A stretch of 64,000 bases of DNA, taken from Agapetus fuscipes. Taxonomy: Eukaryota > Arthropoda > Insecta > Trichoptera > Glossosomatidae. Below are positions 22,401 to 33,100 of the stretch, one piece after another. The translations under genes were made by a program, and so were the position numbers. The notes beneath the pieces are model-generated. The model made no database searches, had not been told where the DNA came from, and was given only the letters and a program-made list of their open reading frames with translations. The stretch spans positions 5,456,001 through 5,520,000 of the forward strand of contig OX637344.1 in assembly GCA_951799405.1 (NCBI GenBank). The letters are read 5' to 3'. How positions within the stretch are numbered: position 1 is the stretch's first letter; each line of letters opens with the position of its first letter.

Positions 22401-24610
22401 ACTTCAGAGAGATATCCCTTTTGAATATAGTCATTTATTACCGAATTATAATTCTCCTGCAGACTCGGTAACTGCTTAAACTTTCTTTCTAATAACAAGA
22501 AACGCCGATATGCAGTATTTCGTGAGTTGCCCAAATTTTCAGGATCAGCACAAAAGGGTAGAGCAACAGAGTAACGACCTACCTCGTCTTTAGTCACAGA
22601 AGATACAAAGGAGTTTTCGCACGCTGTCTCATCTGGACTTAAGAACTTTTTCACTGGGATTTCTTCCAACTCCCAGAACTTGTGTAATAATAAATCCGCA
22701 TCCTTTACAGCCAATGCAGAAAAAGATTCGTGACAACTGTCTGCAGCTGAAACACTCTTTGGACAATCTCCCATCAATACATAGCCAAAGGACGTCAATA
22801 ATGCAGGTGGCGCTTTCGACTTTGACTCTATCATTTTTCCCAAATAAATAAAAGGGAATAATTGTGCACCCAACACAATGTCCACAACTCCAGGGACATT
22901 CCAGGATAAATCAGCCATTGAAATGTCCTTTAAATAAGTCATATCACTGTTATCAATGTACCTAGAAGGTAACTGATCCGTGATCTGATCCACCACTAAC
23001 GCGTTAATCTTGTAAGTATTTTGAGGATTGTACCTCGATTGTATTTCAAAATTGACACATCCATGTATCGGTCGTGCAGAAAGACCGATTCCTCTAATTA
23101 CTGAATTATTTAGAGGAACAATATGTAAATTCATATTTCTACAACATTCTAATGTTATCAAATGGTTTTGAGAACCATTATCAACAAGACATCTAACTAT
23201 CATCTTATTTTTCTTGCAATTTGACCAGGCAAAAACCTGTGCCGTAGCCAACAGCACCGTGCTCGCATTCACCCGAGCATTTGCACTTAAAGAAACCGAG
23301 GGCACACCCGACCCTTGCATATCATCACCTGAATGCGACAGCTGATGTCCCTGCTCAGCATTCTTGACTACTCGTCTGGCCTTATTCTCATTGTCGTCAA
23401 AATGCAGAAGGGTGTGATGTCCCTTATTACAAATTTGACAAGTTCCTGTCTCAGTACAATGAGACCAGTGGGTAACACTCAAACAACGAAAGCAACCCCG
23501 TTTTGATTTAATAAATTCATACCTTTCCTTAGGAGAATAGCTCTTAAATTTCACACATTTATGTAATTTATTATGGTCGTTTCGTTTACACAAAACGCAA
23601 AAGAGAGTGTCCCCAGTAGACACTCTACCACTTGCGAGGAACGCACGACCACTCACAGATTTTGTCGTATTATTCCTCACGCGTGTATTCGAATGGCAAG
23701 CTTCGGAAACCGACTTCGATTCATTTACGTGCGATCTTTCCAAAATTTTGACCTGTTGTTGAACAAAACTGATAAGATTCTGACAAGAAGGTATTTCGAT
23801 GTCTTTCAGCGAAAGCTCGAAGGCCATAACTGTAGACGAATTCAATTTACGCAAAGCGCAATTAAATAAAAGAAAATCTCCCACATCTGCAATACCTAAT
23901 TGTTTTAATGCTGCAATGGAAGCGGCGTACTTCTCAATAAAGCCATCAAGACAGGCAGCCGTGTGATCGGCCTTCTTTAAATCAAGGATATTATTTATGT
24001 AATATGTTCCTAGCGCACGTTTATCCTGATATTTTTTAACAAGACTGTCCCAGACCACGTTATAGGTTTCCGCTGACGGTACAATTCCCGAAAATATATT
24101 CGCTGCCTTTCCCGTCAAGTTGCCTGTTAAATATTGCACTCTTTGGGCATCTGACAACCCTGTATTTAGATGGACGTTTGCCTTAAAGGATTCAAAAAAT
24201 CGTGACCAATTTTTTGGATTCCCATCAAACAAAGGAATTTGTATGGGTGGTAATTTTACCTCATATCTAGGCCCACTTTGAGTCGATACATGTGGTGTTT
24301 CGGTTTTTAAAATTCTTTCCCTAACATCCATTATTTTACTATAAAGTTCTTCAAAGGCCATAAGTGATTGATAATTTACCTTTGCCTCTGGGTCTATCTC
24401 TAAAGAAAGTGCATTTATTTGATCTATCAAATCTTCGTACTTTTTAACCCAGCTTCCTGCTTCCTTGGAAGCCGATAAAAAATTACTATTCTCTCTGGAT
24501 GCAAAATTAGAAACATTTTTTCCTAGTTTATATAAATTATTTATTCTTTCAAAATAAACCTTTTGTTTCTCTTTCAATATAACCAAAGTTCTTGTTAAAG
24601 CATCCGCCAT
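19418..24610 (-). CDS. gag-pol: BEL/Pao gag-pol polyprotein
   Basis: A single uninterrupted 1730-codon frame encodes all retrotransposon proteins. A gag part with a DUF1759-type region (IPLFDGNPKNWSRFFESF, about residues 120-260) is followed by zinc-knuckle motifs (CFRCLSVTHWSHC, CQICNKGHH, about 375-405). The aspartic protease reads LVDNGSQNHL near 475 (DNGS in place of the usual DTGS). The reverse transcriptase has YMDD at 884-887. RNase H shows FCDASLNGYG near 1055 and LARLELCAA. The integrase has an HHCC zinc finger (HFHESNCHTG...CNIC, about 1361-1400) and a DDE core (VDYAGP, SDNGTNF near 1498, ALWESNIK), and a DUF5641-like C-terminus ends the protein. The domain order matches BEL/Pao. 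There is no env-like frame. Start: ATG at 24610, about 520 bases downstream of the primer-binding site. The open frame and identical LTRs suggest it may still be competent. Confidence 0.95.
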   Translation of the reverse strand: MADALTRTLVILKEKQKVYFERINNLYKLGKNVSNFASRENSNFLSASKEAGSWVKKYEDLIDQINALSLEIDPEAKVNYQSLMAFEELYSKIMDVRERILKTETPHVSTQSGPRYEVKLPPIQIPLFDGNPKNWSRFFESFKANVHLNTGLSDAQRVQYLTGNLTGKAANIFSGIVPSAETYNVVWDSLVKKYQDKRALGTYYINNILDLKKADHTAACLDGFIEKYAASIAALKQLGIADVGDFLLFNCALRKLNSSTVMAFELSLKDIEIPSCQNLISFVQQQVKILERSHVNESKSVSEACHSNTRVRNNTTKSVSGRAFLASGRVSTGDTLFCVLCKRNDHNKLHKCVKFKSYSPKERYEFIKSKRGCFRCLSVTHWSHCTETGTCQICNKGHHTLLHFDDNENKARRVVKNAEQGHQLSHSGDDMQGSGVPSVSLSANARVNASTVLLATAQVFAWSNCKKNKMIVRCLVDNGSQNHLITLECCRNMNLHIVPLNNSVIRGIGLSARPIHGCVNFEIQSRYNPQNTYKINALVVDQITDQLPSRYIDNSDMTYLKDISMADLSWNVPGVVDIVLGAQLFPFIYLGKMIESKSKAPPALLTSFGYVLMGDCPKSVSAADSCHESFSALAVKDADLLLHKFWELEEIPVKKFLSPDETACENSFVSSVTKDEVGRYSVALPFCADPENLGNSRNTAYRRFLLLERKFKQLPSLQENYNSVINDYIQKGYLSEVAESDIGEHGYYIPHHAVVRQDKPMPRIVLDASAKTHTGLSLNDVLHSGPNLQADLFLLLLDFRLFPVAMTADVQQMYLQVGVFVDHRRYLRILFRFSEKEKVRTFQFNRVPFGLKCSPFLAMRSVRQLASDMAEHFPEAAKVAGARFYMDDLVQSVADEASAVSLAKDLVALFKYGGMDLVKWSSNSSYLLDSLPNSHRGSIKFDDDKGVTLKVLGLSWDPVKDNFFFTSNDSQQKCTKRSILSVVARLFDVLGLVAPVILAAKLLIKELWRANIGWDDSPPDAIIRRFSSITQELPLLATLKIPRHIGVTSSTKVLLVGFCDASLNGYGCVIYVHTTDMDGNISVRLLCSKSKVSPTKITTLARLELCAAVLLSKMLKLVTEMYRDRIHITDVYAFSDSTIALAWICSSPHRWSIFVGNRVAQCQENLPPQNFYHISGDENPSDCVSRGMLPSQLISHSLWWNGPLWLQRPSDEWSIQRFSSSDALEIPEQATVLTAIVVHVDSMILYDLAQRTSSWNKLIRITVYILRFINKFKSLLHFIECMSHAEVKLVQTIQTVHFSDDIKLIKDNKLPSKKLRNLSVFLDQEGTLRVGGRLSRSDLPFEARHPALLPKHDSVVNLIIKHFHESNCHTGPGLLMSIIRQRFWILDARTVIRAQTRKCNICFRVNPSHPTPKMADLPACRITEAKAFVHTGVDYAGPLKILLTRRRGQHAQKAYICLFVCLVTKAVHIELATDLSSACFIAAFKRFISRRGPVSFMYSDNGTNFVGARAQLDEIYNLLQNSQHNVRMKRELEAYKIEWKMIPPRAPHFGALWESNIKSLKTHLYRVIGNQLLTYEEMQTVLTQIESIMNSRPLSVISSDPHPDVITPAHFLMSTPLKHLPASELPDTPVNLTQRKNLLDQIVSSYWKRWRVEYLHTLQVRQKWQTNVNAIQVGTVVLIGQENAPPLSWPLGIITKVFPGVDGVIRVATVKTEQGFYKRPVVKLYPLPTQ

Positions 24611-25131
24611 GTTTACTATTTAAAATAAACAATAAAAAATGAAGAAACGGTAACAAAATCAAAAAACCTACTTTCAGTTCTGAAAGAAGAAATCGATTTG
24701 CCTCAAAGTTGAGTTTATTTTATGTCAGTATGTATCACAATATTTACTTTCTCCAGATAGTTTATTTACTAATGGAAAAAAAAAACAATAACAAACTTGT
24801 AATGACATTTATATAAAAATATAAACAAAGGTAGGTAGGTACCTGTAGACAATGCTCAGCTGTATGAATACCTAATCTCTAATGGATAGGTATCATTAAA
24901 ACTATAAATTTCGCACCAACAAATATATGTACCTACTGTGTATTCAACACTTATTAAAAAAATAACTACCTACATACAGTAGAATATATGACACTCGTTA
25001 ATTTTTGTACAGAATATAAATCATGCTAGAATATAGATTCTAATACAAAGGCATATAATATTATGTTCTTAACAATTAACTATCGACACTATATCCTTGA
25101 ATATCCGTTTCATGTCAACCATTCTGGTTTC
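24611..25131 (-). other. BEL/Pao 5' untranslated leader
   Basis: AT-rich non-coding leader between the primer-binding site and the gag start. It would contain the packaging signal by analogy with the family, but I see no specific structure to mark. Confidence 0.6.
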
Positions 25132-25150
25132 GATCCGGTTCGAAGGACCA
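25131..25150 (-). other. Primer-binding site, probably tRNA-Tyr
   Basis: On the element strand TGGTCCTTCGAACCGGATCG begins one base after the 5' LTR. Its complement ends CGAAGGACCA, which fits my recollection of the 3' end of insect tRNA-Tyr (acceptor stem CCTTCGA). The tRNA identity rests on memory and is less certain than the site itself. Confidence 0.7.
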
Positions 25151-25151
25151 A

Positions 25152-25733
25152 TGGGGAGGCAAGTTGTAAATTTTGCCCCTCAGGGGGTATGTATATAAAA
25201 TACAAAAAAAGAACAAATAGAGAAACTGTAACGTATTCTCCAATGCGAGATATAAATACACAGATCTAATGCCTATAGTATTTTCTCTCAACAAAAGCCA
25301 ACCTTCAGTAGGTGGCTTTCAATTTTGGACGACTTCCCGTACCAAAGAAGCGAAAATCAAAAGGACCACACTCACCTCAAATTGTGCTCTGGTCCAAGAT
25401 GATGCTCGTTTCTCAGGATCCTATGGAGATGAGCCTTGTTCACGAACTGCCACACTTGCAAGTTATAGGTAAAACAAACACACTCACTCACAGAATTTTT
25501 AACGGTAAATTTCAAATCGCTCGCGAGACATATAAAAACGTGTCTACTTGTGAAGACGACAGAAGCGGAAGTCCTCAAATCTTGAGATTTCACGTTGGAT
25601 GTCAAAAAAGTTCATACCGACATCTTGCGATTTTTATCCGCACTTTTTTCAGATTGTGAAAGTCCAACATGAAATTCGCTTCTTAGACTATTAATTAAAA
25701 TTAAAAATAGATGACGCTAATCATGCGTCACCA
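25152..25733 (-). repeat. BEL/Pao 5' LTR
   Basis: 582 bp, apparently identical to 18489-19070. It supplies the promoter for the minus-strand transcript. The right flank ACAAT (25734-25738) matches the left flank of the element, so both LTRs belong to one insertion. Confidence 0.9.
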
Positions 25734-25738
25734 ACAAT

Positions 25739-26382
25739 ACTTTATTTCTAATTAAGCGATGGAGATTGTAAAATGTTTTACTCTCTCATTTTTTAGGATA
25801 ATAATCAAAATAAACGTACCAACACTGTTATATTTTCGCTTTTAAAATATATCATAAAATAAAACTCTACCTACTTTAATTAACAGTGTATTAAAATTGA
25901 AAGCCCCACAATATTGGGGGTCCGAAAATAGAAACAAGTCGTTAAAAAGTAAATAAAGCTTAAAATTGGGATAAAAATGAAAACGAGCCCGCCATCTGCC
26001 GTAAATCATAAAAGATATTTAAAATAACGTTAAAAAAACGCAAAGCAACACCAGAATGTATTTTATCAAACCCGGGCAATAAACTCCGGGTGATTTCGTT
26101 TTTTATTGTTTTTAAATTAATGATAATATCATACCGTCTACAGACTGTCAATTCCGTGTGGCATTTTTGCATGTCAACTTTAGTAACATAACATGTGAAC
26201 GGTCCATGTTGTGAATCCATAGACCATAGATTATTATCCAAGTAAATTTTCTGGGACTGGAGGAGGAATGCGTTGTACAGTCAGTGTTGGCTGCGGTTAA
26301 TCAAGAAAACCAAGACCTACAGCGGGTTGTTGTGCCATTGATGATGATGATTTGTAATCTAAACTGAAAAAAAGATGTTTAC
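25739..26382. other. Unassigned DNA
   Basis: AT-rich sequence. The minus-strand frame 25960-26241 (93 codons) has no recognisable domain. Confidence 0.4.
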
Positions 26383-26530
26383 AAGTGTAAGTTAGCAAAC
26401 AAAATAAAAGCTCAAAATTCAAATGAGCATAAACCCAGCAAATCTTGCCAAGCTTCCATGTTACATGAGTGAATTTGGTAAAGTAAATTAATTCTTACCG
26501 AATAGGTGATCATGCTTATACCAATCAATT
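26383..26530 (-). repeat. LINE A 3' module, decayed
   Basis: Recognisable by AAATGAGCATAAACCCAGCA and a weak ATCATGCTTATACCAATC end. Heavily mutated. Confidence 0.5.
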
Positions 26531-26616
26531 TTTACGAACTATGAGTTTGTGTGTACATGGACCTAGCATGTTAGTGTTTCAAACAATCCATTATAAAAGT
26601 ATGTGGAATAATCTAG

Positions 26617-27320
26617 ATGATGATTTTTGAAAGAGATGATGAAAATATGAATTATGAATTTAAAATGAATGGAATGAATGTTGATGTCGTAAATGAGTTT
26701 GTATACCTGGGAAGTAAGTTTGAAAAAGATGGAAGAATGACCGGTGAATTTGAAAGAAGAATAATGAAAGGCAGGTGCGTACTGGGTGCTACCGCTAGCA
26801 TCGCCAAGAACCAGAATCTTTCAAAAAATGTTCGACTGGCGGTGCACGGTGGTAAACTAGTACCCACTCTGATGTATGGAAGTGAAGCCTGGACGGTGAG
26901 TGAAAGTGAGATTAGTAAAGTCCATACAGTAGAAATGGACTACTTAAGAAGTATGATTGGGAAAAGACGGAGTGATAGGGTAAGGAATGATTTTGTTAGA
27001 GAGGAATGTGGTGTGAGAGAAAGTGTGAAAGTAAAGATTAAAAAAGTATGCTTAGATGGTTTGGACATTTGGAGAGAATGAATGAGGAAAGACTGACGAA
27101 GAAAGTATATGCTGCGAGAATTGATGGATGTCGTGGAAGAGGAAGACCGAGAAAGGTATGGATGGACCAAATTTTCGAAATAGCGAATGAATGGGATATC
27201 CAGAGTCATAATAAAAGGAGAGCTTGTATGAAAAAGGTTATTTATGGCTCTGGATGAAATGAAAGAAGTATGCAAGGATCGAAAGAAATGGCGGTTGATC
27301 TGTAATGCTGGCCGTTGAAG
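26617..27320 (+). pseudogene. LINE A reverse transcriptase C-terminal part, frameshifted
   Basis: Starts within the coding region (MIFERDDENMNYEFKMNG) and matches residues about 171-401 of the frame at 15096. The first segment (26617-27081) ends when one base is lost near 27055 (TTAGATGG against TTAAGATGG). Reading resumes in another frame (LRWFGHLERMNEERL, GRGRPRKVWMDQ) to 27257, then a small insertion (GGTTATTTATGG) breaks it again before the final MKEVCKDRKKWRLICN. The YADD core is absent. It is a 5'-truncated, dead copy. Confidence 0.85.
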
Positions 27321-27677
27321 CTGAGGCTTTTAAATTAAAAAAATATGTGTTGTAGTTTTTTAATTTTTTACTGTTTAATTGCTTAGAATTTATTTGTTTT
27401 ATATATTTGATTGTATTAATTGCTTGTACTCCTTGACTGATAGGTTGGTATGTGGCTGACCACCCATACTGTAAAAAATGGTTCACTTTGCCAATGTCAC
27501 CCCTGCTTCAGGGAAGGTCGGCAAGAGTTGCAGGACTTATGTTCATTTGAGATTGGGCTTTTTATATTGTAGGTTCACATGCAGCATGTGTAAGCGCAAA
27601 ATTATGCATGTCTGCTTGTGGGAATGCATTTAATATGAATCTCAAATGATACATATCTTTGCTGCTTAGATTTAGAT
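27321..27677 (+). mobile_element. LINE A 3' UTR of the pseudogene copy
   Basis: AT-rich spacer, then the conserved module from about 27429 to the TGCTTAGATTTAGATGC tail. Oriented and spaced as in the intact copy. Confidence 0.8.
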
Positions 27678-27711
27678 GCAAAAATCGTCTCTTTCGTACC
27701 TTTATAAACGA

Positions 27712-27838
27712 GCCACAATGGTGCGGAGGGCTGGACGCTTGAAACATTGAGCCGCAAAGTCGATATAGGCAGAGCCAGAAAAAACAATCAGTTCTATGTA
27801 ACCGATATTGTGTGAAATAATTGTTTAACAATAAATAA
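27712..27838 (+). repeat. LTR-like fragment, family G
   Basis: GACGCTTGAAACATTGAGCC, GCAAAGTCGATATAGGCAG, AATCAGT and ATATTGTGTGAAATAATTG match the reverse of 61850-61970. The left part and true end are missing. Confidence 0.45.
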
Positions 27839-27840
27839 AT

Positions 27841-28155
27841 GCTTGAGAATTGGCGCTTTGTAACGACGACAACCAAGCTCGTAAAAAGGTCGATAGCTCA
27901 ATTGGTAGAATGCTTGCATTCCATGCCGAAAGCAAGTGTTTGATCTCAAGGCTTACTCAGCCTTCACAAGAAATGAGAACCAGCCCCCCCGGGAGCTGGT
28001 AATCCCCCCCTTCAACTGAAAGTGGTCGGTGTGAGGCGGGCCCCCTTACCCATAAAAATAAATAGGTCCCGAATCGCCACATCCGACCCCTTCGGGGATA
28101 ACGCAGGCAAGAAGTTACACTATATGTGTAGCAGAGTTGCGTTTTTTTTTTGGCG
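27841..28155 (+). mobile_element. SINE-B scrap joined to SINE-A
   Basis: Bases 27841-27883 are a SINE-B body piece (GCTTGAGAATTGGCGC, ACCAAGCTCGT) fused directly to a SINE-A with A box TAGCTCAATTGGTAG at 27894. The SINE-A B box region is partly deleted, and the body continues to CCCCTTCGGGGATAACGC and TGTGTAGCAGAGTTGCG. Confidence 0.75.
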
Positions 28156-28812
28156 TATGACACAATGGTTTTTCATTAAATAATGACATAAAAAATACCA
28201 CACAACATTATTGAAAAATTTAAGTGTTCATCTATTTGAAACGTAAGGTCTCTCGGATTGGGGATTTTCCTGCTCCCAGCTGATGTTTTTATGACTGCCG
28301 AGTGATTCAGACGGTGTGTATGAAGCGTAAATATTTTATTTCCCCCCTACCTGCTTTATTGACCGTCGACTTCTTTTTCTTTTCCATCGCGGATGTTTTT
28401 ATGACTCCACCCAATCGACAGACCCTTCACGTATTTTTTTATTTTATTTTGCAACTTCCTCCACGTACATTTTTATCTTTCTCTATTCATTTTTACAAAA
28501 AGTAAACAGACAATAAATAGATACAAAAGGAAAAGTGGAAGTGTCACGCGTGAAAACATATCCTAACAGAATATTTTTTTAGATACCTAGATACAAAAAT
28601 ATATTTATTATTGTACTACAGATCAAAAAATTGTGTTGATGAATTTGTTTTCTTTTCGGCTTCTATTTCTTGCTTTTATTCAACAAAAAGTTTTGTTTCC
28701 ATCACATTAAATCGAGCTTAAAAAATATATTTTTTCTTGTTTCTTTAGTGTGGTAACATTATAGCAGTGGTTTTTAGATGTAGGTCCACGAAAGCAGTAT
28801 GTGAGTGTTATC
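28156..28812. other. Unassigned DNA
   Basis: AT-rich with T-rich runs. No credible frame or known repeat. Confidence 0.4.
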
Positions 28813-29092
28813 TGTGACCGGTATATAGTCTAGTGGTTAACGCTACGAACTTGCAATCGAAATTTCGTGGTTTCGATTCCATGAGAAACACAAAAAAAAC
28901 ATCATGTTGTATCGTTAAATGTACTCTTCGCTGGGTTGTCAAATTCTTCACCAATGACCTTTCACAAAAAGCCCTGCAGCAACCTAGGTCTTGCTTGATT
29001 AATTGGCTCTTTCTACAGCAATGACCAAGCTTGCAGAGGGCTATTGAGGTGCGATTCATAAAAAAACAGGGCTCAAAAATAAATCAAATCTT
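28813..29092 (+). mobile_element. SINE-B, nearly full length
   Basis: Head GTCTAGTGGTTAACGC (A box) and GGTTTCGATTCC (B box). The body has CTTCGCTGGGTTGTC, and the tail has GCTATTGAGGTGCGATTCA and AAATAAATCAAATC. Forward orientation. Confidence 0.75.
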
Positions 29093-29651
29093 TTGACACA
29101 ACTTATAATGAACTAACCTAATATTTTTTACTTACATTTTTTTGTACTCTTTTAATACTAAGATGTCCAACAACACACCTTTTGAAATTCAGTTCAAAGC
29201 ATTAACCATTCAGAACTTCAATCGAATATGTTTTACTTTACCCTACAAAGTTAAACATATGAATCGGAATCTTCAATCTGAAAAACTTTTTATTTATTCA
29301 AGACTTAACACGTATTACAAGTCCAATATTTTTGATTGAGTTTCTTCAAGTTTTCTTGCCACAGTTTCATCATCATCATCATCATCGTCTTCAGGCAGGT
29401 TTGATGGGTACATCAAGCAGCCATCTTTCTGTTTACCAACTCGTCGATAAACTTTGATTAATGTCGGGAACTCCACCTAGCCTGGCATCTTGTTATACTA
29501 GAGCAGAGTTCGCTTCGCATCCATCCTTCATAGTTGCTCACCACTCAATTTGTTTCCAAGATAAACTTTGACGCAGTGTGTTTCTATCTATAATCTAAGT
29601 TGCAAAGATTTGTTTTTATTAGAGTTTCTTATTTAATGCACGCAAGTGTCA
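29093..29651. other. Unassigned DNA
   Basis: Contains a CAT microsatellite at 29369-29388. The 65-codon frame at 29142 shows no domain. Confidence 0.4.
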
Positions 29652-29876
29652 CTGGTCCGTAGTCTAGTGGTTAACACTTTGGACTCGTTATATGAAGGCA
29701 GTGGGCACGAGCCCCGGCGGAGCACGAAAAAATATTTAATTATTCAAAATTTCCTCTTCGCTAAAATTAACCTGACTGCCTTACACTAACTGGGTTTTGC
29801 TTGAGAATTGGCGCTTTCTACAGCAACGACCAAGCTCGCAGAGGGCTTTTGAGGCTTGAATCACGCAAAAACACTT
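29652..29876 (+). mobile_element. SINE-B, nearly full length
   Basis: A box GTAGTCTAGTGGTTAACAC, a degraded B box (GGGCACGAGCC), body GCTTGAGAATTGGCGC and tail GCTTTTGAGGCTTGAATCACG. The AAATAAATCA end is replaced by a local tandem repeat. Confidence 0.75.
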
Positions 29877-29877
29877 A

Positions 29878-29933
29878 CTTACCTAATACGTGTTTGTTTA
29901 CCTAATACGTGTTTACCTAATACGTGTTTACCT
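29878..29933. repeat. Triplicated ACCTAATACGTGTTT unit
   Basis: TACCTAATACGTGTTT occurs three times in a row, with an extra TGTT after the first, between SINE-B and the poly(T) start of the R1-like LINE. Confidence 0.8.
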
Positions 29934-30185
29934 TTTTTTTTTTTTTTCTTTTTTTTTTTTTTCATTGAGAGGGGAAAATCTTCAAAAGATTCCTGCCATT
30001 GTTTCCGCCGGCAGGATATGTGAGATTTTTACTCACTAAAAACCCCCCTCTGCATCTTGCCACACCCTGGAACTGCCGTCAAGCATGACATCGGGGTGTG
30101 GTGTGTCTTTACATGCACAGCATGTCTTCACATTTCAGTTGCGTCAATTGGCAAATCTACACTATCTACATTGTGTTAAGACTAA
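29934..30185 (-). mobile_element. R1-like LINE 3' UTR and poly(A) tail
   Basis: A T-run at 29934-29962 is the poly(A) tail on the element strand. The UTR runs from there to the ORF2 stop at 30186. Confidence 0.75.
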
Positions 30186-33100
30186 TTAATCTACATAAAC
30201 ACTTCTATCAACAGAGACTAGATTTACTACATTTTGGCGGGTCGTGTTCATCCTTCGCCTTACGCGCTCGGCATCCTCCTTCTTTCCGATCACGCGAGAG
30301 GCAAAGGTATCCCAGGCCCGCCAGTTCTCTTCTGATTGGAGCATTGACGGTACTACCATGTCCAGGTCTAGTCGATCGACCACAATGGTTGCCATTAATG
30401 ACCCCCTGTGGTCCGCCCAGGCAGGACACGACAGTAGCGTGTGCTCCGCGTCATCATTTTCTGAGTCGCAGTGCCAGCATGCTGCAGTTGCTTCTTTTCC
30501 TATACGGTGTAGGAAAAAACCGAAACAACCGTGTCCACTCAGCATCTGCGTGAGCCGGTAGTTCAGGCAGCCATGCTTCCTCGAGTACCAAGGCTCGAGT
30601 TGGCTGACAAGCTTGTTCGTCCAGCGTCCTTTAGATGCCGAGTTCCAGCGATCCTGCCACTTTGACAGCGTCAGTTTCCTATGGTGCGGTCCCTTACCTG
30701 ATTCATAGACTGCTTTGCGCTCAAGCGCCAGCAGATCTATGGGTGGAGAAGAAGCCAGCACCAATGCCGCTTCCTCGGACATGGTGCGGTAGCCGGAGAT
30801 AACTCTCAGCGCGCTTCTTCTCTGGACGGCAGCCATCTTCTTCCTGTACAGCTCTGTCTCAAGCGCCTGCGCCCAAATGGGTGCCCCATACAGAAGTGTG
30901 GAGTGGACCACCTCATGCAATAGTTTCCTCCTGCATGATTTCGGCCCACCCACGTTCGGCATGAGCCTCCCCAACTGTATCGCTGCTCCGCTTGCCTTTG
31001 CAGCCGCCAGCTCGATGTGTTCTCCGAAACGAAGACCACGATCGAGTTGGATTCCAAGGTAGCGTAGCGATTTAGCCAACGGCACCTCAAAACCCTCTAG
31101 CAGTAGCTTAGGCAGCAGAGGTCGTCGCTTGCGACAAAACAGTACGGCTTCGGTCTTCTGTATGGCCAGTTCCAAACCAGCTCTGTCAAGCCATACCTTT
31201 ACCCGTCTGAGAGCCTCGTTCCCTATAACTTCAAGTTCACGGGAAGTCCTCTCCTCGATCATCACTGCGATGTCGTCCGCAAAAGCAACAATGCTCGACC
31301 CCTCAGGCATGTCCGTCCGCAACAGACCATCGTATAAAGCATTCCACAAGGTCGGTCCTAAGACCGATCCCTGCGGGACGCCAGACGTGATCCGCCGCTT
31401 CTCTTCCACACCAGAGGCACCGTGCCGATACTCAAGACTTCGGCCATCGAAGTAACTTTCAAGCATGGCCATCAAATAGTCTGGCACGCGGAAGCTCTCC
31501 CTCAGCGCTCTGAGGATTAATTCCCATCGCGCAGAGTTAAAAGCATTCCGGATGTCCAGCGCTATCATGACAACCCGTCGGTGGCTCTTCACCGTGCCCT
31601 GCCATGCTTGTCGGATGACGTTGACAACATGTCCGACTGCGTCAATTGTGGATCTGCCCCGCCTGAAGCCGTACTGCTTGTCGGAGAGACCCCGCTCCGG
31701 ATCCTCCAGAATTGGCTGAAGTCTCCCAAGTAGGAGTCGCTCAAGGAGCTTCCCGAAGCCGTCCAGCATGCACAGCGGTCTAAAAGATGAGGGTCCGTCC
31801 GCGACTGCCTTTTTGAGAATAAGGACAAGCCTTTGTCTCTTCCAGGGATCGCCAACTAGACCCTCTTCCAGGCACGCATTGTACACGCCGAGCAGAACCT
31901 CAGGGAACTCCCGGGTCACTAGCAGCACAATCTCATTTGGGACTTCGTCAGGTCCAGGAGCCTTACCTTTACTTACCCTTTTTGCAGCTGTCTCGAGCTC
32001 AGCTACCGTGAACGGTTGGAACTCACCAGTTGAGGGGGTAGGATCTGCCAACGGTCGGTCTCCGTGAAGGGGAAAGAGGCCATCAATAACAGCGGTCAGG
32101 TTACTGGGGTTACTGAAAAAGGGGTCAAGGCCGCGTCCCCGTAGTTTCTGTCGCACTATTTTGTACGGCAGTCCCCAGGGGTCGCGGTTCACCGACTCGC
32201 ACAGCTCACCCCAGCACCTTTCCTTACTGCGCCTGATAGCGCTCTTCAGCTCCTTCTTTGCAGCCTTGTAGTCTTCAGCCTGAAAACTCTCCCATCCTGA
32301 GCGCTGGGCCCGGCGCCGCAAAGCTAAACATGACCGGCGCAGACGGGCAATCTCCTCAGTCCACCAATAAACATTACGCCTGAGGGTGTGTCCGCCCCGC
32401 CGAGCCATGGATGCATCGCAGGCGCGCTTGACCACGCTACTCAGCTCGCTTACCTTTAGCGCTGCTCCATCCGCGTTTGCGATCCTTTCGCTGCCACTCT
32501 CGATGACTGCTTTAAGGGCATCGGTGTCCAAGGAGCGAAGACTCCAACCCGCTGAACTAGCGGCGGAACCCAACCCAGATGCAGCAGGCCGCGGCCCCCT
32601 TGCAAGCGTGAAGGTCACGTACTGGTGATCGCTCTGCGTGTGCTCATCGAGCACACGCCAGTCTTTCACCCTTCCGATCATTCCTTCATCAGCAAAGGTT
32701 ACGTCTATGACAGAACCCGTGGCGCCCCTGCAGAAAGTGAACTTCCCGCCTACATTTGCAGGAAGCAAATGCAGGCCCGAAGCCATCTCGCACAGAAGGG
32801 CGCCCCGTCTGTTTGTCATCGACGAGCCCCAGTCAGTTGCCCAAGCGTTGAAGTCACCAGCCAGCACAATGGGTAGTGTCGCGCTCCTCACGTCTTCCTC
32901 CAGACCCCGAAGTTCCTCCTCGAACTGCTGCAGCGGAACGTTCGGGGAGAAGTAGCAGCTATATATTCTACAGCCTCTTACCTCAATCCATGTCCAACCA
33001 CTGCCGCCGTTCAAGGGTCTCCCAGTGATGGCCGCGTGCTGTGATGGGAAGAAGATTGCCGCCCTTCCAGTCTTGTCCGAGTACCAACAACTTGTAGAGT

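Noticed and set aside
30098..30553. Plus-strand frames overlapping the R1-like ORF2
   Set aside because: They are antisense shadows of the GC-rich ORF2 coding sequence.
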